Below are positions 43,683 to 52,467 of a DNA stretch of 64,000 bases, piece by piece. Location of the stretch: contig CAWGNT010000007.1 in assembly GCA_963824085.1 (NCBI GenBank), positions 1 to 64,000 of the forward strand, written 5' to 3'. The stretch is from JARRNE01 sp963824085 (lineage in GTDB: Bacteria; Pseudomonadota; Gammaproteobacteria; Chromatiales; Chromatiaceae). The position numbers were made by a program, and so were the translations under genes. Position 1 is the stretch's first letter. Each line of letters opens with the position of its first letter. The notes under the pieces were generated by a model. That model was not told the origin of the DNA, made no database searches, and was given only the letters and a program-made list of their open reading frames with translations.

Positions 43683-43789
43683 TCGGGCCATCAGCCGTCG
43701 AAGGACTGAGGCTTACTTGGCGTCATAGCTTGCGCGTTTCTCGGTTCCAAACGACACTTCGTCGGGCCGCCATTCATAAGGCAGGTAAC

Positions 43790-44281
43790 GTGCGCGCCGC
43801 CTTCATCCTGAGCTTTCTTGCGAATGTCCTGTTGTCCCTCGCGTCGTTAGCGATCCTGCCGGAGCGTGTCGCGGTGCACTTCGGCCTCGGTGGAGCGCCG
43901 GACGGTTGGGCATCAAGCCAGGTGAGCACCCTGATGATGCTCGGCATGCATACGCTTCTGTTCGTCGGCTTGTCCCTGTCACCGAACCGGCTGGCCAAGG
44001 TGCCGAGCAAATGGATCAGTCTTCCAAACCGAGACTACTGGCTCGCCCCGGAGCGCCGTGCTCAGACTATGGAGCGGCTTAGTCGGTCGATGTGGCAGTT
44101 TGGTACTGCCCTGTTCCTGTTCATGTTCTTCGTAGGACTGCTAACAATCCGCGCCAACCTGTCTGATCCGGTGCGGCTTGATGAGCGATCCCTCCTGATC
44201 GCCTTGGGAGTCTTCCTCGCCTACACGGCCTTCTGGACCGTAGCGTTGCTTCGGGCCTTCCGAGTATCGCAGAGTCGTTAG
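43790..44281 (+). CDS. DUF1648-type small membrane protein
   Basis: About 163 residues, taken from GTG 43790 with AAGGCAGG upstream; the longer frame begins inside the MITE and is unlikely to be real. The region LPERVAVHFGLGGAPDGWAS is the DUF1648 motif (P..hFxxxGxPDGW), flanked by hydrophobic helices AAFILSFLANVLLSLAS and MLGMHTLLFVGLSL, with two more helices near the end (FGTALFLFMFFVGLL and LLIALGVFLAYTAFWTVALL). Function unknown; related domains occur in SdpI-type immunity proteins. Confidence 0.7.
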   Translation: MRAAFILSFLANVLLSLASLAILPERVAVHFGLGGAPDGWASSQVSTLMMLGMHTLLFVGLSLSPNRLAKVPSKWISLPNRDYWLAPERRAQTMERLSRSMWQFGTALFLFMFFVGLLTIRANLSDPVRLDERSLLIALGVFLAYTAFWTVALLRAFRVSQSR

Positions 44282-44700
44282 CACGATCCGTGGAGGTCGC
44301 TCGCAGACAACATTCGTCCGCTGTCTGGTAGTGTCCTCGCGCGCACTCGTATTCGATTTGAAAAACCAAAGCGGCCCTAGGACTGCGTCGAAGTCATAGA
44401 AGAGACTCGCCGGCACCGCGGGAATCTGCTCGAGTCGACTCCTGCCTACACCTCGAGCTGCTCGACTTTCCCGAGATTCTCGTGGCTCACCAATCCTGCC
44501 CGACCCCCTAGACCGTCCGCTAGAGCCGATACCGTTTCGATGCTCGCTCCACTATCGGCAGCAGAACCTTCACCTCATCGATAACGTCGTGATCGCGTTG
44601 TGAAGATCGCGTGATCAGGGCGTGACAACTGCTTGCTAGCGTTGGCCATGCGCTCGGATGAGCGGACATGCCATAGGCCAACAAAACAGGAGACCATCAG
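44282..44700. other. Intergenic region upstream of spondin-domain gene
   Basis: No gene is recognised. Near the right end GTTGGCC (44641-44647) and GGCCAAC (44677-44683) form an inverted repeat around the likely promoter. The spondin-domain gene's ribosome binding site AGGAGACC lies just before 44701. Confidence 0.4.
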
Positions 44701-45450
44701 ATGAAAGTTTCAATTTCAACGACTGCTCTTCTCGGTGCGATGCTCGCTCTTGCGGCTGTCGCTTTGACGCCCGACGCCTTGGCGAAGCAGGGTCGGGGCG
44801 AGCGGATGTACCGAGTGACGGTCACCAATGCCACCCTGGGGCAGCCGGTGGCGCCGTCGGTGATTGCGACGCACACGGGTGCGTTCCGGCTGTTCGCGTT
44901 GGGCCCCGCACCGGTGTGGGGCGATGCTGGCTACGATCTCTACTTCGGACTCGCAACGGCCGCGGAAACCGGCTATCCGGTTCCGCTGCACGACGCGGTG
45001 GCGTCCTCGCGGGGCGTCTGGGACGCGCAGGTGCTTGCGACGGATCGAGACCCGCCAGTGCTGCTGCCCGGTGAGTCCAACTCTCTGACCATCAGCGCGT
45101 CCGGTGGCGCAAAGTACCTCAGCGCCGCAGCCATGCTAGGGGCCACCAATGACGCATTCTATGCCGTGCGCGGCGTGCACCTGCCACAAGGAATCGGCGG
45201 CACCGTTCGGGTCTATGCCACCGCCTATGACGCCGGCAGCGAAGCCAATGCCGAGAGCGCTGACACGGTGGGCGCGCTCGGCGCCACGGACGACGATCCC
45301 ATGACTGGCGACGGCATCAATGAGAACGGCGAGGGATTCATCCACGTCCACGCCGGCATTCACGGGATCGGCGGCCCGGGTGGTCTAGAGCCGGCAACGT
45401 ATGACTGGCGCAATCCTGTGGTCGAGCTGAGCGTCGTACGCATCCGCTGA
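44701..45450 (+). CDS. Spondin-domain secreted protein
   Basis: A 249-residue protein with a signal peptide (MKVSISTTALLGAMLALAAV...ALA). The mature part RMYRVTVTNATLGQPVAPSV, then HTGAFRLFALG, and ITISASGGAKYLSAAAMLGATNDAF-like features match bacterial Spondin_N proteins, a secreted beta-sandwich family of unknown role. A clear AGGAGACCATCAG precedes the ATG. The C-terminus includes EGFIHVHAGIHGIGG, also conserved in the family. It appears monocistronic. Confidence 0.82.
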   Translation: MKVSISTTALLGAMLALAAVALTPDALAKQGRGERMYRVTVTNATLGQPVAPSVIATHTGAFRLFALGPAPVWGDAGYDLYFGLATAAETGYPVPLHDAVASSRGVWDAQVLATDRDPPVLLPGESNSLTISASGGAKYLSAAAMLGATNDAFYAVRGVHLPQGIGGTVRVYATAYDAGSEANAESADTVGALGATDDDPMTGDGINENGEGFIHVHAGIHGIGGPGGLEPATYDWRNPVVELSVVRIR

Positions 45451-45895
45451 TTTCACAGGCTAGAGGACGGGCGGGTGACGCCTTGATATCCAGTAGATGG
45501 ACCACTACGCGCTGGCCCCGCGAGAACCGCGACTGATGCGGGCTCGCGGGGCTCGGGCGATGAGGCCCCAGTCCGGCATCGGCTCGGGATCATCCTCCCG
45601 GGTGGGCGGGCGTTTCGCGGACCAGCGCGGCCGCTGGTGGCCGTCGCGGGGTGCGGACACGCGTCAGGGCGCGTCCAAGGGAAACAGCATACAACCGGAG
45701 AGGAGAGACGAGCGTGGCGTCCGCTATGTGTTCCAGAGCGTGCACTGGTAGTTCACGCCCGGGGCACCGCGGCCGGCCAGCTCTGGATCGAGCACACGCC
45801 CTGGATAGAGTCACTGCTCGCTTGCGTGCGCCGTGCCGCGGACCGGCAGACCTGGTAGCCTTCGCCCGCTACATGGGTTGAGCACGACACACGCG
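45451..45895. other. Intergenic region, 445 bases
   Basis: Several open frames, none recognisable. The frame ending LWIEHTPWIESLLACVRRAADRQTW at 45858 looks protein-like but has no family I can name and no good start, so it is not called. Confidence 0.35.
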
Positions 45896-47212
45896 ATGTC
45901 ACATATCGATCAGCTGAGCTACACCCTCGCCATGGTCATGGGCCTGGGCGGCCTGGCCTTCGCGCTGAACTACAAGACCCGGATCTCCACGGTGCCGGTA
46001 CTCCTGCTCCTCGGGGTGCTGGCGGGTCCGGTGGCGGGGCTGATCGACCGCAGCGAGGCCGGCGACCTGTTCGGCGCGGTCCGCGTTATCGGGCTGGTGG
46101 CGATCCTGTTCGCCGAGGGCCACAGTCTCGAGTGGCCCCTGCTGCGCCGGCACCTTAAGGCGGTGACCCTGCTCGACACTCTGGGACTGGCGCTCACCGC
46201 CGTGCTGGCAGGGCTGGCCTTCTCCTGGGCGTTCGATGCCCCGCTGCTGGTCGGGATGCTGTTCGGTGCCATCATCTCGGCCACCGATCCGGCGACCCTG
46301 GTCCCGTTGTTCCGCAACAGCCGGATCGACCAGGACACCGAGACCCTAATCGTCGCCGAGTCCATCTTCAACGACCCGCTCGGCATCGTGCTCACCTTGG
46401 TGGTGGTGGCCCTGGTCCTACCCGGCAGCGACACCGCCCACCGGATCACCCTGATCGCCGCCCATACCGGGCCGCTGGCCGCCGCGGTGCTGTATTTCCT
46501 CTATGACGTGGTGCTGTCACTGACGCTCGGGGCCGCCCTGGGTATCGCCACGCGGTGGGTGGCGACCCGGCTCGCGATGCAAGAGTTTGCGGTGCTGCTG
46601 GGGCTGTCGGTGGCCCTGGGCGGCTTCGTACTCGGCGACGTACTGGGCGCCTCGGGCTACCTGGTAGCCACCAGTGTCGGCATCGTAATGGGCAATCATC
46701 GGTTCCTGTTCAGTGGCGAGAGCCCGGGAGAGGCGCGGCGGGTCGAGGACTTCCTGAACGCCGGCCGGGACTTCCAGAACCTCGCCTCCGCGCTGGCCAC
46801 GGTGATGATCTTCGTGCTCCTGGGGGCCAGTCTCGACCCTACCGCCCTCGGCAACGGCCTGGTGCCCGCGGTCCTGGTGGCGATCGGCGTGATGCTGGTG
46901 GCGAGGCCGCTGGCGGTGCTGCCACTGCTGGCGAGCCTCGGTTGGCCGATACGGCGCTCGCTGTTCGTCGCACTAGAGGGGCCGCGGGGCGTGGTCCCGG
47001 CGGCACTGGCGGGGCTGCCCCTGGCCCTTGGCCAGCAGTATCACGACGACCTGCTGCTGCACTGGGGTCCGATGATCCTAACCACCACACTGGTCACCGT
47101 CCTGCTGTCCGTGACCCTCGAGACCGTATGGGTGGACACCCTCAAGCACAGGCTGCTGGAGGGGGCCGGCAAGCGCGGAAACGGCATTGAGTCCGCAACT
47201 GCACGAAAATAA
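45896..47212 (+). CDS. NhaP/CPA1-type cation:proton antiporter
   Basis: About 438 residues from ATG 45896 (MSHIDQLSYTLAMVMGLGG); an earlier in-frame ATG gives a poorly conserved extension. It is a Na+/H+ exchanger with about 12 helices. GAIISATDPATLVPLF is the CPA1/NhaP ion-binding TDP motif and SIFNDPLGIVLTL the conserved ND pair (here FNDP) of the family. It exchanges Na+ or K+ for protons. No RCK domain is present. Confidence 0.88.
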   Translation: MSHIDQLSYTLAMVMGLGGLAFALNYKTRISTVPVLLLLGVLAGPVAGLIDRSEAGDLFGAVRVIGLVAILFAEGHSLEWPLLRRHLKAVTLLDTLGLALTAVLAGLAFSWAFDAPLLVGMLFGAIISATDPATLVPLFRNSRIDQDTETLIVAESIFNDPLGIVLTLVVVALVLPGSDTAHRITLIAAHTGPLAAAVLYFLYDVVLSLTLGAALGIATRWVATRLAMQEFAVLLGLSVALGGFVLGDVLGASGYLVATSVGIVMGNHRFLFSGESPGEARRVEDFLNAGRDFQNLASALATVMIFVLLGASLDPTALGNGLVPAVLVAIGVMLVARPLAVLPLLASLGWPIRRSLFVALEGPRGVVPAALAGLPLALGQQYHDDLLLHWGPMILTTTLVTVLLSVTLETVWVDTLKHRLLEGAGKRGNGIESATARK

Positions 47213-47365
47213 ACGCACAATGTCGATGCTTGACCTCGGCGCAGCATCCATCCAGCGGGCAAACTGATCGCGTCGGAAATTTCCGGTGGGCGAACTGAGA
47301 ACCGTCAAGACAGGGGCCAGAGCGTCGGCTACGGCTCGCTGACACCAACAAAACAGGGAGTCCGC

Positions 47366-48115
47366 ATGTTCTTCATCGTCGCCAACTTCACCCTCGCCGG
47401 CGTGCTGCTGGTGATCGGGGTACTGACGCTGCGCAAGGCCAGCGAGGCGCGCGAATACGTGTTCGCCAGCCTGCCGCTGCTGTTCGGCCTTCACCAGTTC
47501 GACCAGGGCATCGTGTGGCTCGGGCTGTACGGCGTGGGCAGCCATGCCACGCTGAAAGCAGCAGCTACGGTGTTCGTGTTCTACGCCCAGGCGGCGCTGC
47601 CGCTGCTGGTGCCCCTGGCCATTTGGCTGATCGAGCCGCGTGGCCCTAGGCGTCTGCTAATCGCCGCACTGGTGGTGCTCGGCGGCCTGCTTGCCGCCTA
47701 CGTAGCCTGGGGCCTCGTGACCGTGCCGACCAAGGTCTATGTGCACGATGGCTCGCTGGTCTACGACAACCCGACGACCAACCAACTCTGGATCGCGGGC
47801 CTGTACATCCTGACCACCTGCGGCTCGCTCATCCTCAGCCGCAGCGTGAGCATCCAAATCTTCGGCTGGCTCAACCTCGCGGGACTGACGGTGGTGTTCA
47901 TCGTCGCGCACTACTCCTTCACCGCGCTGTGGTGCCTGTATGCCGCGCTGGTGAGCGGTGTGCTGTATCTGCATTTCGTCGAACGCCGCATCGGCGTGCT
48001 GCGCGCCCTGCGCGAGCGCGAGAAGGCGCTGAGCCGCGAGGCAGAGGTCGAGCTGGCGCAGCTCACCCGCCACTTCCCGCGGCTGCGCCGCCTGTTCCTG
48101 CGAACTGCGACCTGA
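47366..48115 (+). CDS. DUF6629-like membrane protein
   Basis: A 249-residue protein with seven hydrophobic segments, including FFIVANFTLAGVLLVIGVLTLR, FASLPLLFGLHQFDQGIVWLGL, AALPLLVPLAIWLIEP and VVFIVAHYSFTALWCLYAAL. The LxxFGxHQxxExxVW-type motif, here LFGLHQFDQGIVWL, resembles the DUF6629 family of unknown function. The C-terminus is a charged helix (LREREKALSREAEVELAQL). It follows the NhaP gene by 150 bases on the same strand. Confidence 0.68.
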   Translation: MFFIVANFTLAGVLLVIGVLTLRKASEAREYVFASLPLLFGLHQFDQGIVWLGLYGVGSHATLKAAATVFVFYAQAALPLLVPLAIWLIEPRGPRRLLIAALVVLGGLLAAYVAWGLVTVPTKVYVHDGSLVYDNPTTNQLWIAGLYILTTCGSLILSRSVSIQIFGWLNLAGLTVVFIVAHYSFTALWCLYAALVSGVLYLHFVERRIGVLRALREREKALSREAEVELAQLTRHFPRLRRLFLRTAT

Positions 48116-48197
48116 TCCGCCGCGCGCCCCGCTCCGGCCGACCGCGCCAGTCATACACCCGGGCGCCGCTTGCACCGTTGTCCAGGAAATCGCACTT

Positions 48198-48326
48198 ATG
48201 TCCACCGTTTCGGAAATCATCTTCGACGCCCCGGTGAAGGCCGGCGCGCGGCGCTGCTACGCCATCGTCGGCGACACCATCAACCACTTCGGTGACGCAG
48301 TGCGGCGTTCGCCCCTGCGATGGTTT
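48198..48326 (+). pseudogene. PoxB-like thiamine-diphosphate enzyme, N-terminal stub
   Basis: The frame from ATG 48198 reads MSTVSEIIFDAPVKAGARRC then YAIVGDTINHFGDAVRRSPLRW, which is the start of pyruvate:ubiquinone oxidoreductase/pyruvate oxidase-type enzymes (xxxLxxxGxxxxYGxxGDTxNxxxDAxR). After about 43 residues the homology is lost and the conserved HEE(A/V)A region is not found. The rest (about 500 residues) is missing, so this is a truncated remnant. Confidence 0.7.
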
Positions 48327-48608
48327 GACGGCTCCTCGGATGCGCTTGCATATGCCCTCCGCGGCTGCGGGAACCTACGGCTCCTTCGCCACTGCGGCCA
48401 TACGCCCGCGCCTGCCGGGGACTACCCCCTCGTGCTTCGCACTTCCTTGGCGGGCAGCGAGGGAAACAATAATCGCGTCAAGCCTTGCAGCTCGACGGAA
48501 TAGTGCTGTTCGAGTCAAAGTCGCTCCCCGCCGGCTTCCCGCTTGCCAACATCAACCACTTGATTTCGTAGCCCTCGGTCGGCGGCATCGCTTGATCGCC
48601 GCAACTGT

Positions 48609-50495
48609 TTATCGTGTGGCGGGGGCCGCGTTTGACGCCGTCTCCGGGGGGCTCGCCACGATGTCCTTCCCGGAACCATCCTCAACGTAAAGGTGGACGT
48701 CGCGTTGGGGGTAGGGTATGCCGATCCCCTCGGCATCGAAGCGCTTCTTTACCGCTTTCGTGACATCCCAGTAGACGTCCCAGTAGTCCGCGGTCTTGGC
48801 CCAGGGGCGGCAGATGAAGTTCACCGAGGAGTCCGCCAGCGAGTTCATGCGGATGGTAGGGGCAGGGTCCTTCAGTGCCTTCGGGTGGGCGGCGACGATC
48901 TCCTCCAGGATCGCTTGGGCGCGGTCGATGTCGTCGTCGTAACCGATGCCGAACTCCATGTCTACGCGCCGCGTATCCACGGCGGTGGCGTTGGTGATCA
49001 CGTCGTGCCAGATCTTGTTGTTGGGCACCACCATGTCCTTGTTGTCGAAGGTCTTGATAGTGGTGGCCACAAGGTTCAAGGCAGTCACCTTGCCGGAGAC
49101 TCCGCCCGCGTCCACCACGTCGCCCACATCAAAGGGGCGGAAGAAAAGGATCATAAGGCCGCTGGCAAGGTTGCCGAGCGAGTCCTGCAGGGCGAAGGCG
49201 ATGACAAAGCCGGTAGCACCGACGATGGCCAAGAGGGGGCCAATACTCACCTCCAGGGCGGCGAGTGCCATGATGACGCCGATGGCCATGACGACCCAGC
49301 GCACGGTGGTCACCAAGAAGTCTTCCAGCAGCCGTGAGACATTGCCAACGGCACGTAAGGCGCGGTGCATGGCACGGCTCAGGATCTTGGAGAGCAGCCA
49401 GGTGGCGAGCAGAATGCCGACGAAGGTGGCGATGTTTTTTGCCCAGCGAAGCCCGCCCTCGTCCGAGACAAGCCAACCCTTGATCGCGACCCAGGCGGAG
49501 GTGGTGTCCTTGACGTCGACGCGAATGCCGCTGACGGAGCTGATATACAGGCGGTAGTCCGTGATCTTGGCAAGGGTGTCGGTATCGCCCTTATCGGTCT
49601 TTGACTCCAGCTCGTCGAGAACGCTCTTCAGATGATCGATGATCACTGTCCGCTCCTCGCGCAGCTGGTTGAGCTCTTCCAGAAGCTGGACTTTCTCGTC
49701 CTTCTTGGCCTCTTTGGCCTGCTCTACGGCGCTAGCCGTTGTCTCGAGCATCTGCTCATTTCGAGCGCTGTCCGCGACCTGCTGCGCGACCTCGCCGACC
49801 CTGCGCTGCGCTGTGTCGGTCGCCTGCTTTGCCTCCGCCGTGGCCTTGCGGACCTCGGCGGCAGCCCGACGGACGGACTCTTTGCTGTCTGGCTCGACCT
49901 CCTCCGTGGCCTCCTGAACACGCCCCAGAGCCTCGTGGGCCTTCTGCGCCGCCGCTGCAGTCTCGTCCAAACCCTTCCGAGTCTCCGGTGCCAGCTGCTC
50001 CTTTACCTCGGCGGTCTTCTCGGCCGCCGCAGCGGCTTCCTCCACGGTGGCGCTGAGCTCTTGCATCTTCTTCTGCGCTTCCTTAGCGGCCGCCTCCGTC
50101 TCCTGCACCTTCGCCACCTCACCAGATTCCTTGGCTGCCTTCGCCTTTTCCTTCACGGCCTGAAGCTGCTCCTTGGCCTCTTCCGCCTTGTCCTGGATGT
50201 CCTCCGCGGCCTCGATCTCTCGGTTCTGGCGCTTTACTGCGATCTCCGCCCGGGCGATCTCCTCGGCCTTCGCCTTGAGCAGCGCTTGCCAAGCATTCGC
50301 CTCCACGAGGAGCTCGTCTTTGGTGAGCGGCTTGAGCAGTAAGGCGAGCTCGTCGACCGGAATGTCGGGGTCGACCGTCGTGACGGCTTGGGGCGTCTTC
50401 GCCACCTCACCTGCGACGGCAATGGACACAGAGACAGCACCGGCGAGCAATGCGAACACGCATCCCGCAAGCGTGATCCTGATACGCTGTTGCAT
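48609..50495 (-). CDS. MscS-family mechanosensitive channel with long coiled-coil N-terminus
   Basis: A 628-residue protein with a signal peptide (MQQRIRITLAGCVFALLAGAVSVSIAVAG), a roughly 270-residue Glu/Lys/Ala-rich coiled coil (about residues 60-330), then helices KNIATFVGILLATWLLSKIL (about 353) and WVVMAIGVIMALAALEV (about 400). The pore helix and MscS core are clear: GATGFVIAFALQDSLGNLASGLMILFFRPFDVGD, followed by the beta domain (VDAGGVSGKVTALNLVATTI, VVPNNKIW). It releases solutes on hypo-osmotic shock. The periplasmic coiled coil is reminiscent of MscK-type channels. Confidence 0.88.
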   Translation of the reverse strand: MQQRIRITLAGCVFALLAGAVSVSIAVAGEVAKTPQAVTTVDPDIPVDELALLLKPLTKDELLVEANAWQALLKAKAEEIARAEIAVKRQNREIEAAEDIQDKAEEAKEQLQAVKEKAKAAKESGEVAKVQETEAAAKEAQKKMQELSATVEEAAAAAEKTAEVKEQLAPETRKGLDETAAAAQKAHEALGRVQEATEEVEPDSKESVRRAAAEVRKATAEAKQATDTAQRRVGEVAQQVADSARNEQMLETTASAVEQAKEAKKDEKVQLLEELNQLREERTVIIDHLKSVLDELESKTDKGDTDTLAKITDYRLYISSVSGIRVDVKDTTSAWVAIKGWLVSDEGGLRWAKNIATFVGILLATWLLSKILSRAMHRALRAVGNVSRLLEDFLVTTVRWVVMAIGVIMALAALEVSIGPLLAIVGATGFVIAFALQDSLGNLASGLMILFFRPFDVGDVVDAGGVSGKVTALNLVATTIKTFDNKDMVVPNNKIWHDVITNATAVDTRRVDMEFGIGYDDDIDRAQAILEEIVAAHPKALKDPAPTIRMNSLADSSVNFICRPWAKTADYWDVYWDVTKAVKKRFDAEGIGIPYPQRDVHLYVEDGSGKDIVASPPETASNAAPATR

Positions 50496-50629
50496 CGCTC
50501 GTTTCCTCCTCAGGTCAAAGTGAGCGTGACGGCGGACCGCTCAAAAAAATACGGCAACTGCAGACGTGGGTTAGCGACTGTTTCATATTCGCGCGACCGA
50601 GTGCGCGACGTCGCCAGGTCCGGCCACGA

Positions 50630-51445
50630 TTACCCCTTTGGTCCCGCCCTGCGCAGCGCGGCAAGCCGTTGGGCCGTCAGGGCAGCCCACTTGTCGAACG
50701 CGTTCTTCGCGTACGACCACTCCTGGAACGAATTGAGGTAGCCGCTCGCCCAGGTCTGGGCGGCTCCGGCCGCCCCTGCGTCCATGTCCGCAGCGTACTT
50801 GCGCCCGATCTCGGTATCGCGGCACTCGGCAAGAACCTTGTTCGAGGCGCCGTCACGGAACTGCATCTCCATACCGGTCTCGCCAAGATAGGGCGTGGAC
50901 CCGGCAGGTCGACCCGTGGCCACTCCAGAGCCAGCCTCGGCGATGAAGGCGTAGGGCACGACCGTTCCCGTCACACTCCGAGCAACACTCGTCGGCACCA
51001 GATTGGTCAGTGCGATGCGCATCACGAGGACGTCCGGACCCGGTTTGTCGACGACCTGCATCTGCGGCTTGAGCGCCTTCACCAGCGCCTGGTAGAAGTA
51101 GTCGGTCAGCGCCTTGAGATCAGTAGGGTCGATGCCTTCGGTCTGGCCGGGCTTGAGCTTGACGATGATGCGCGAGATCAGCACCTTGTCGTACTTTTTG
51201 ACATCGACATGGGGTCCGCGCCAGCACTGAATGCCTTGCGCCCAGGACACGGGCCGCAATCGAGCATAGTCCGACAGGAACCCGCTCCGGGTGAGACGGG
51301 CGGGGTCACTGGCAGTCACTCCGGTGCCGCTGCCCAGGAGCGAGGAGTCGAAGGAATCCGAGGATGCGCAGCCCGCTGCGAGCACGGCTCCCGCCACAGC
51401 GAGGCCCAAAATCCATCGTGCGGCCCGGACACTGACGTCGATCAT
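50630..51445 (-). CDS. DUF3313-family lipoprotein
   Basis: A 271-residue lipoprotein with lipobox LAAGC near residue 26. DUF3313 features include SGFLSDYARLRPV, VLISRIIVKLKPGQTEGIDP, LTDYFYQALVKAL and LVMRIALTNLVPT, ending with FDKWAALTAQRLAAL. Members are outer-membrane lipoproteins of unknown function. It precedes the MscS gene on the same strand, 135 bases apart. Confidence 0.85.
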   Translation of the reverse strand: MIDVSVRAARWILGLAVAGAVLAAGCASSDSFDSSLLGSGTGVTASDPARLTRSGFLSDYARLRPVSWAQGIQCWRGPHVDVKKYDKVLISRIIVKLKPGQTEGIDPTDLKALTDYFYQALVKALKPQMQVVDKPGPDVLVMRIALTNLVPTSVARSVTGTVVPYAFIAEAGSGVATGRPAGSTPYLGETGMEMQFRDGASNKVLAECRDTEIGRKYAADMDAGAAGAAQTWASGYLNSFQEWSYAKNAFDKWAALTAQRLAALRRAGPKG

Positions 51446-51771
51446 GATGAAGTCTCCAAGAGAAATGATCCTTTCTTACTTACCCTGCCCGACGCGGGCG
51501 GCCTTGGGGAGACGCTGATCAGATCAGCGCGTCCCTCAGGGGCAGGACGCCGAGCTTTTCGGACACCGTGCGCAGAGAAATCCAGGATGGGCTTATCCAG
51601 CGCTTCATTAAGAGCAGGCGCGAGTCGCCGCCGGCCGCGCATTCTCCCACGCCGCCTGCAGCCCCACCAGCGTTTCATCTCGGCGTAGCACGCGGTGCAA
51701 ATTACCCTGACAAGGCTCGGCGAGCTCCGCGCGCTAACGCTCGGCCACCGGGGTGTTTCGATCGACCGGGA

Positions 51772-52020
51772 ATGAGCGGCGGCCGCACCGAGGTTCTCGG
51801 TATCGACGGCTGCCGCGGCGGCTGGGTTTGGGTCGCTTGCCGCGAGGATCGCTGGGAGTATGGAGTTGTCCCGCGACTCGCCGAGCTGACCGCGCGCATC
51901 AAGGGCTCGGCGCTGGCCTTCGTGGAGCTCGCGCGAGACACAGATTCAGAGGATGGACGCATCTGACCCGTCGGGTCCCGCTCGATGCTCGGACGACGCC
52001 GAAAAAAGCCGACGATAGGC
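51772..52020 (+). pseudogene. DUF429-family protein, truncated
   Basis: From ATG 51772 the frame reads MSGGRTEVLGIDGCRGGWVW then VACREDRWEYGVVPRLAEL, the DUF429 N-terminus (VxGIDGCRxGW). The frame stops at 51964, where DUF429 proteins continue with a D(I/M)PIGL motif. In a neighbouring frame RSMLGRRRKK (51982-52011) echoes the next family block (ARxxLGRRxxSVF). It is a deleted and frameshifted remnant. Confidence 0.65.
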
Positions 52021-52072
52021 TATTATCGGTACGCCAACGATGTGGCCCTATACGTAGCTGGAGTTAAGCGGT

Positions 52073-52171
52073 ATGTCGCATTCACAGGAACCCAGGAAGG
52101 AAACAAAGAAGCAGCCCAAGAAGTCGGCGAAGGAGAAAAAGCAGGCAAAGCGAGAAAAGAAGCCCGCTTAG
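52073..52171 (+). CDS. Lys-rich 32-residue microprotein
   Basis: A short frame from ATG 52073 with GGAG about 11 bases upstream encodes MSHSQEPRKETKKQPKKSAK then EKKQAKREKKPA, stopping at TAG 52169-52171. It is about 45% Lys/Arg. The pattern KKETKKxPxKSxKEKKxAKxxKK is that of very small Lys-rich proteins I recall from many proteobacteria, which may bind nucleic acid; this is unverified. It is too short for ordinary ORF calling. Confidence 0.6.
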   Translation: MSHSQEPRKETKKQPKKSAKEKKQAKREKKPA

Positions 52172-52257
52172 CCTCGCTGCCGAATCAAGGAGCTCGACAC
52201 GACCGTCCGGTTTCAACGGGCGGTGATAGTGTTTGTCTGTGGCTGTGATTTGCCTAT

Positions 52258-52411
52258 GCTGATTAGCGCTATTCCTCAGCCGCAACGGAGAACCTACTTT
52301 GCGGCGGGGCCCGCCGCCGTCCGTGGCACCGGGGTCCCGGCAATCCCCCGGATCAAGTCCGGGGCAGGCTCTGCCGGAACGAAGACGTTGATCCGTGCCT
52401 GGGGGCGAGGG
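52258..52411 (-). mobile_element. Truncated copy of 231-bp MITE
   Basis: Reading minus strand, its right part matches the element at 32426-32656: CCCAGGCACGGATCAACGTC, CCTGCCCCGGACTTGATCCG, GGGGGATTGCCGG..., and the terminal GAGGAATAGCGCTAATC. The other end, with the GGGGCCTAGATCCCGGCA block, is missing after 52411. It lies just downstream of the IorB-like gene's stop. Confidence 0.75.
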
Positions 52412-52467
52412 GTTGGGGTTAGGGGAGAAGGCCGGCCCAATGCGTACCGGTTATTTTTGCGCCGTTC

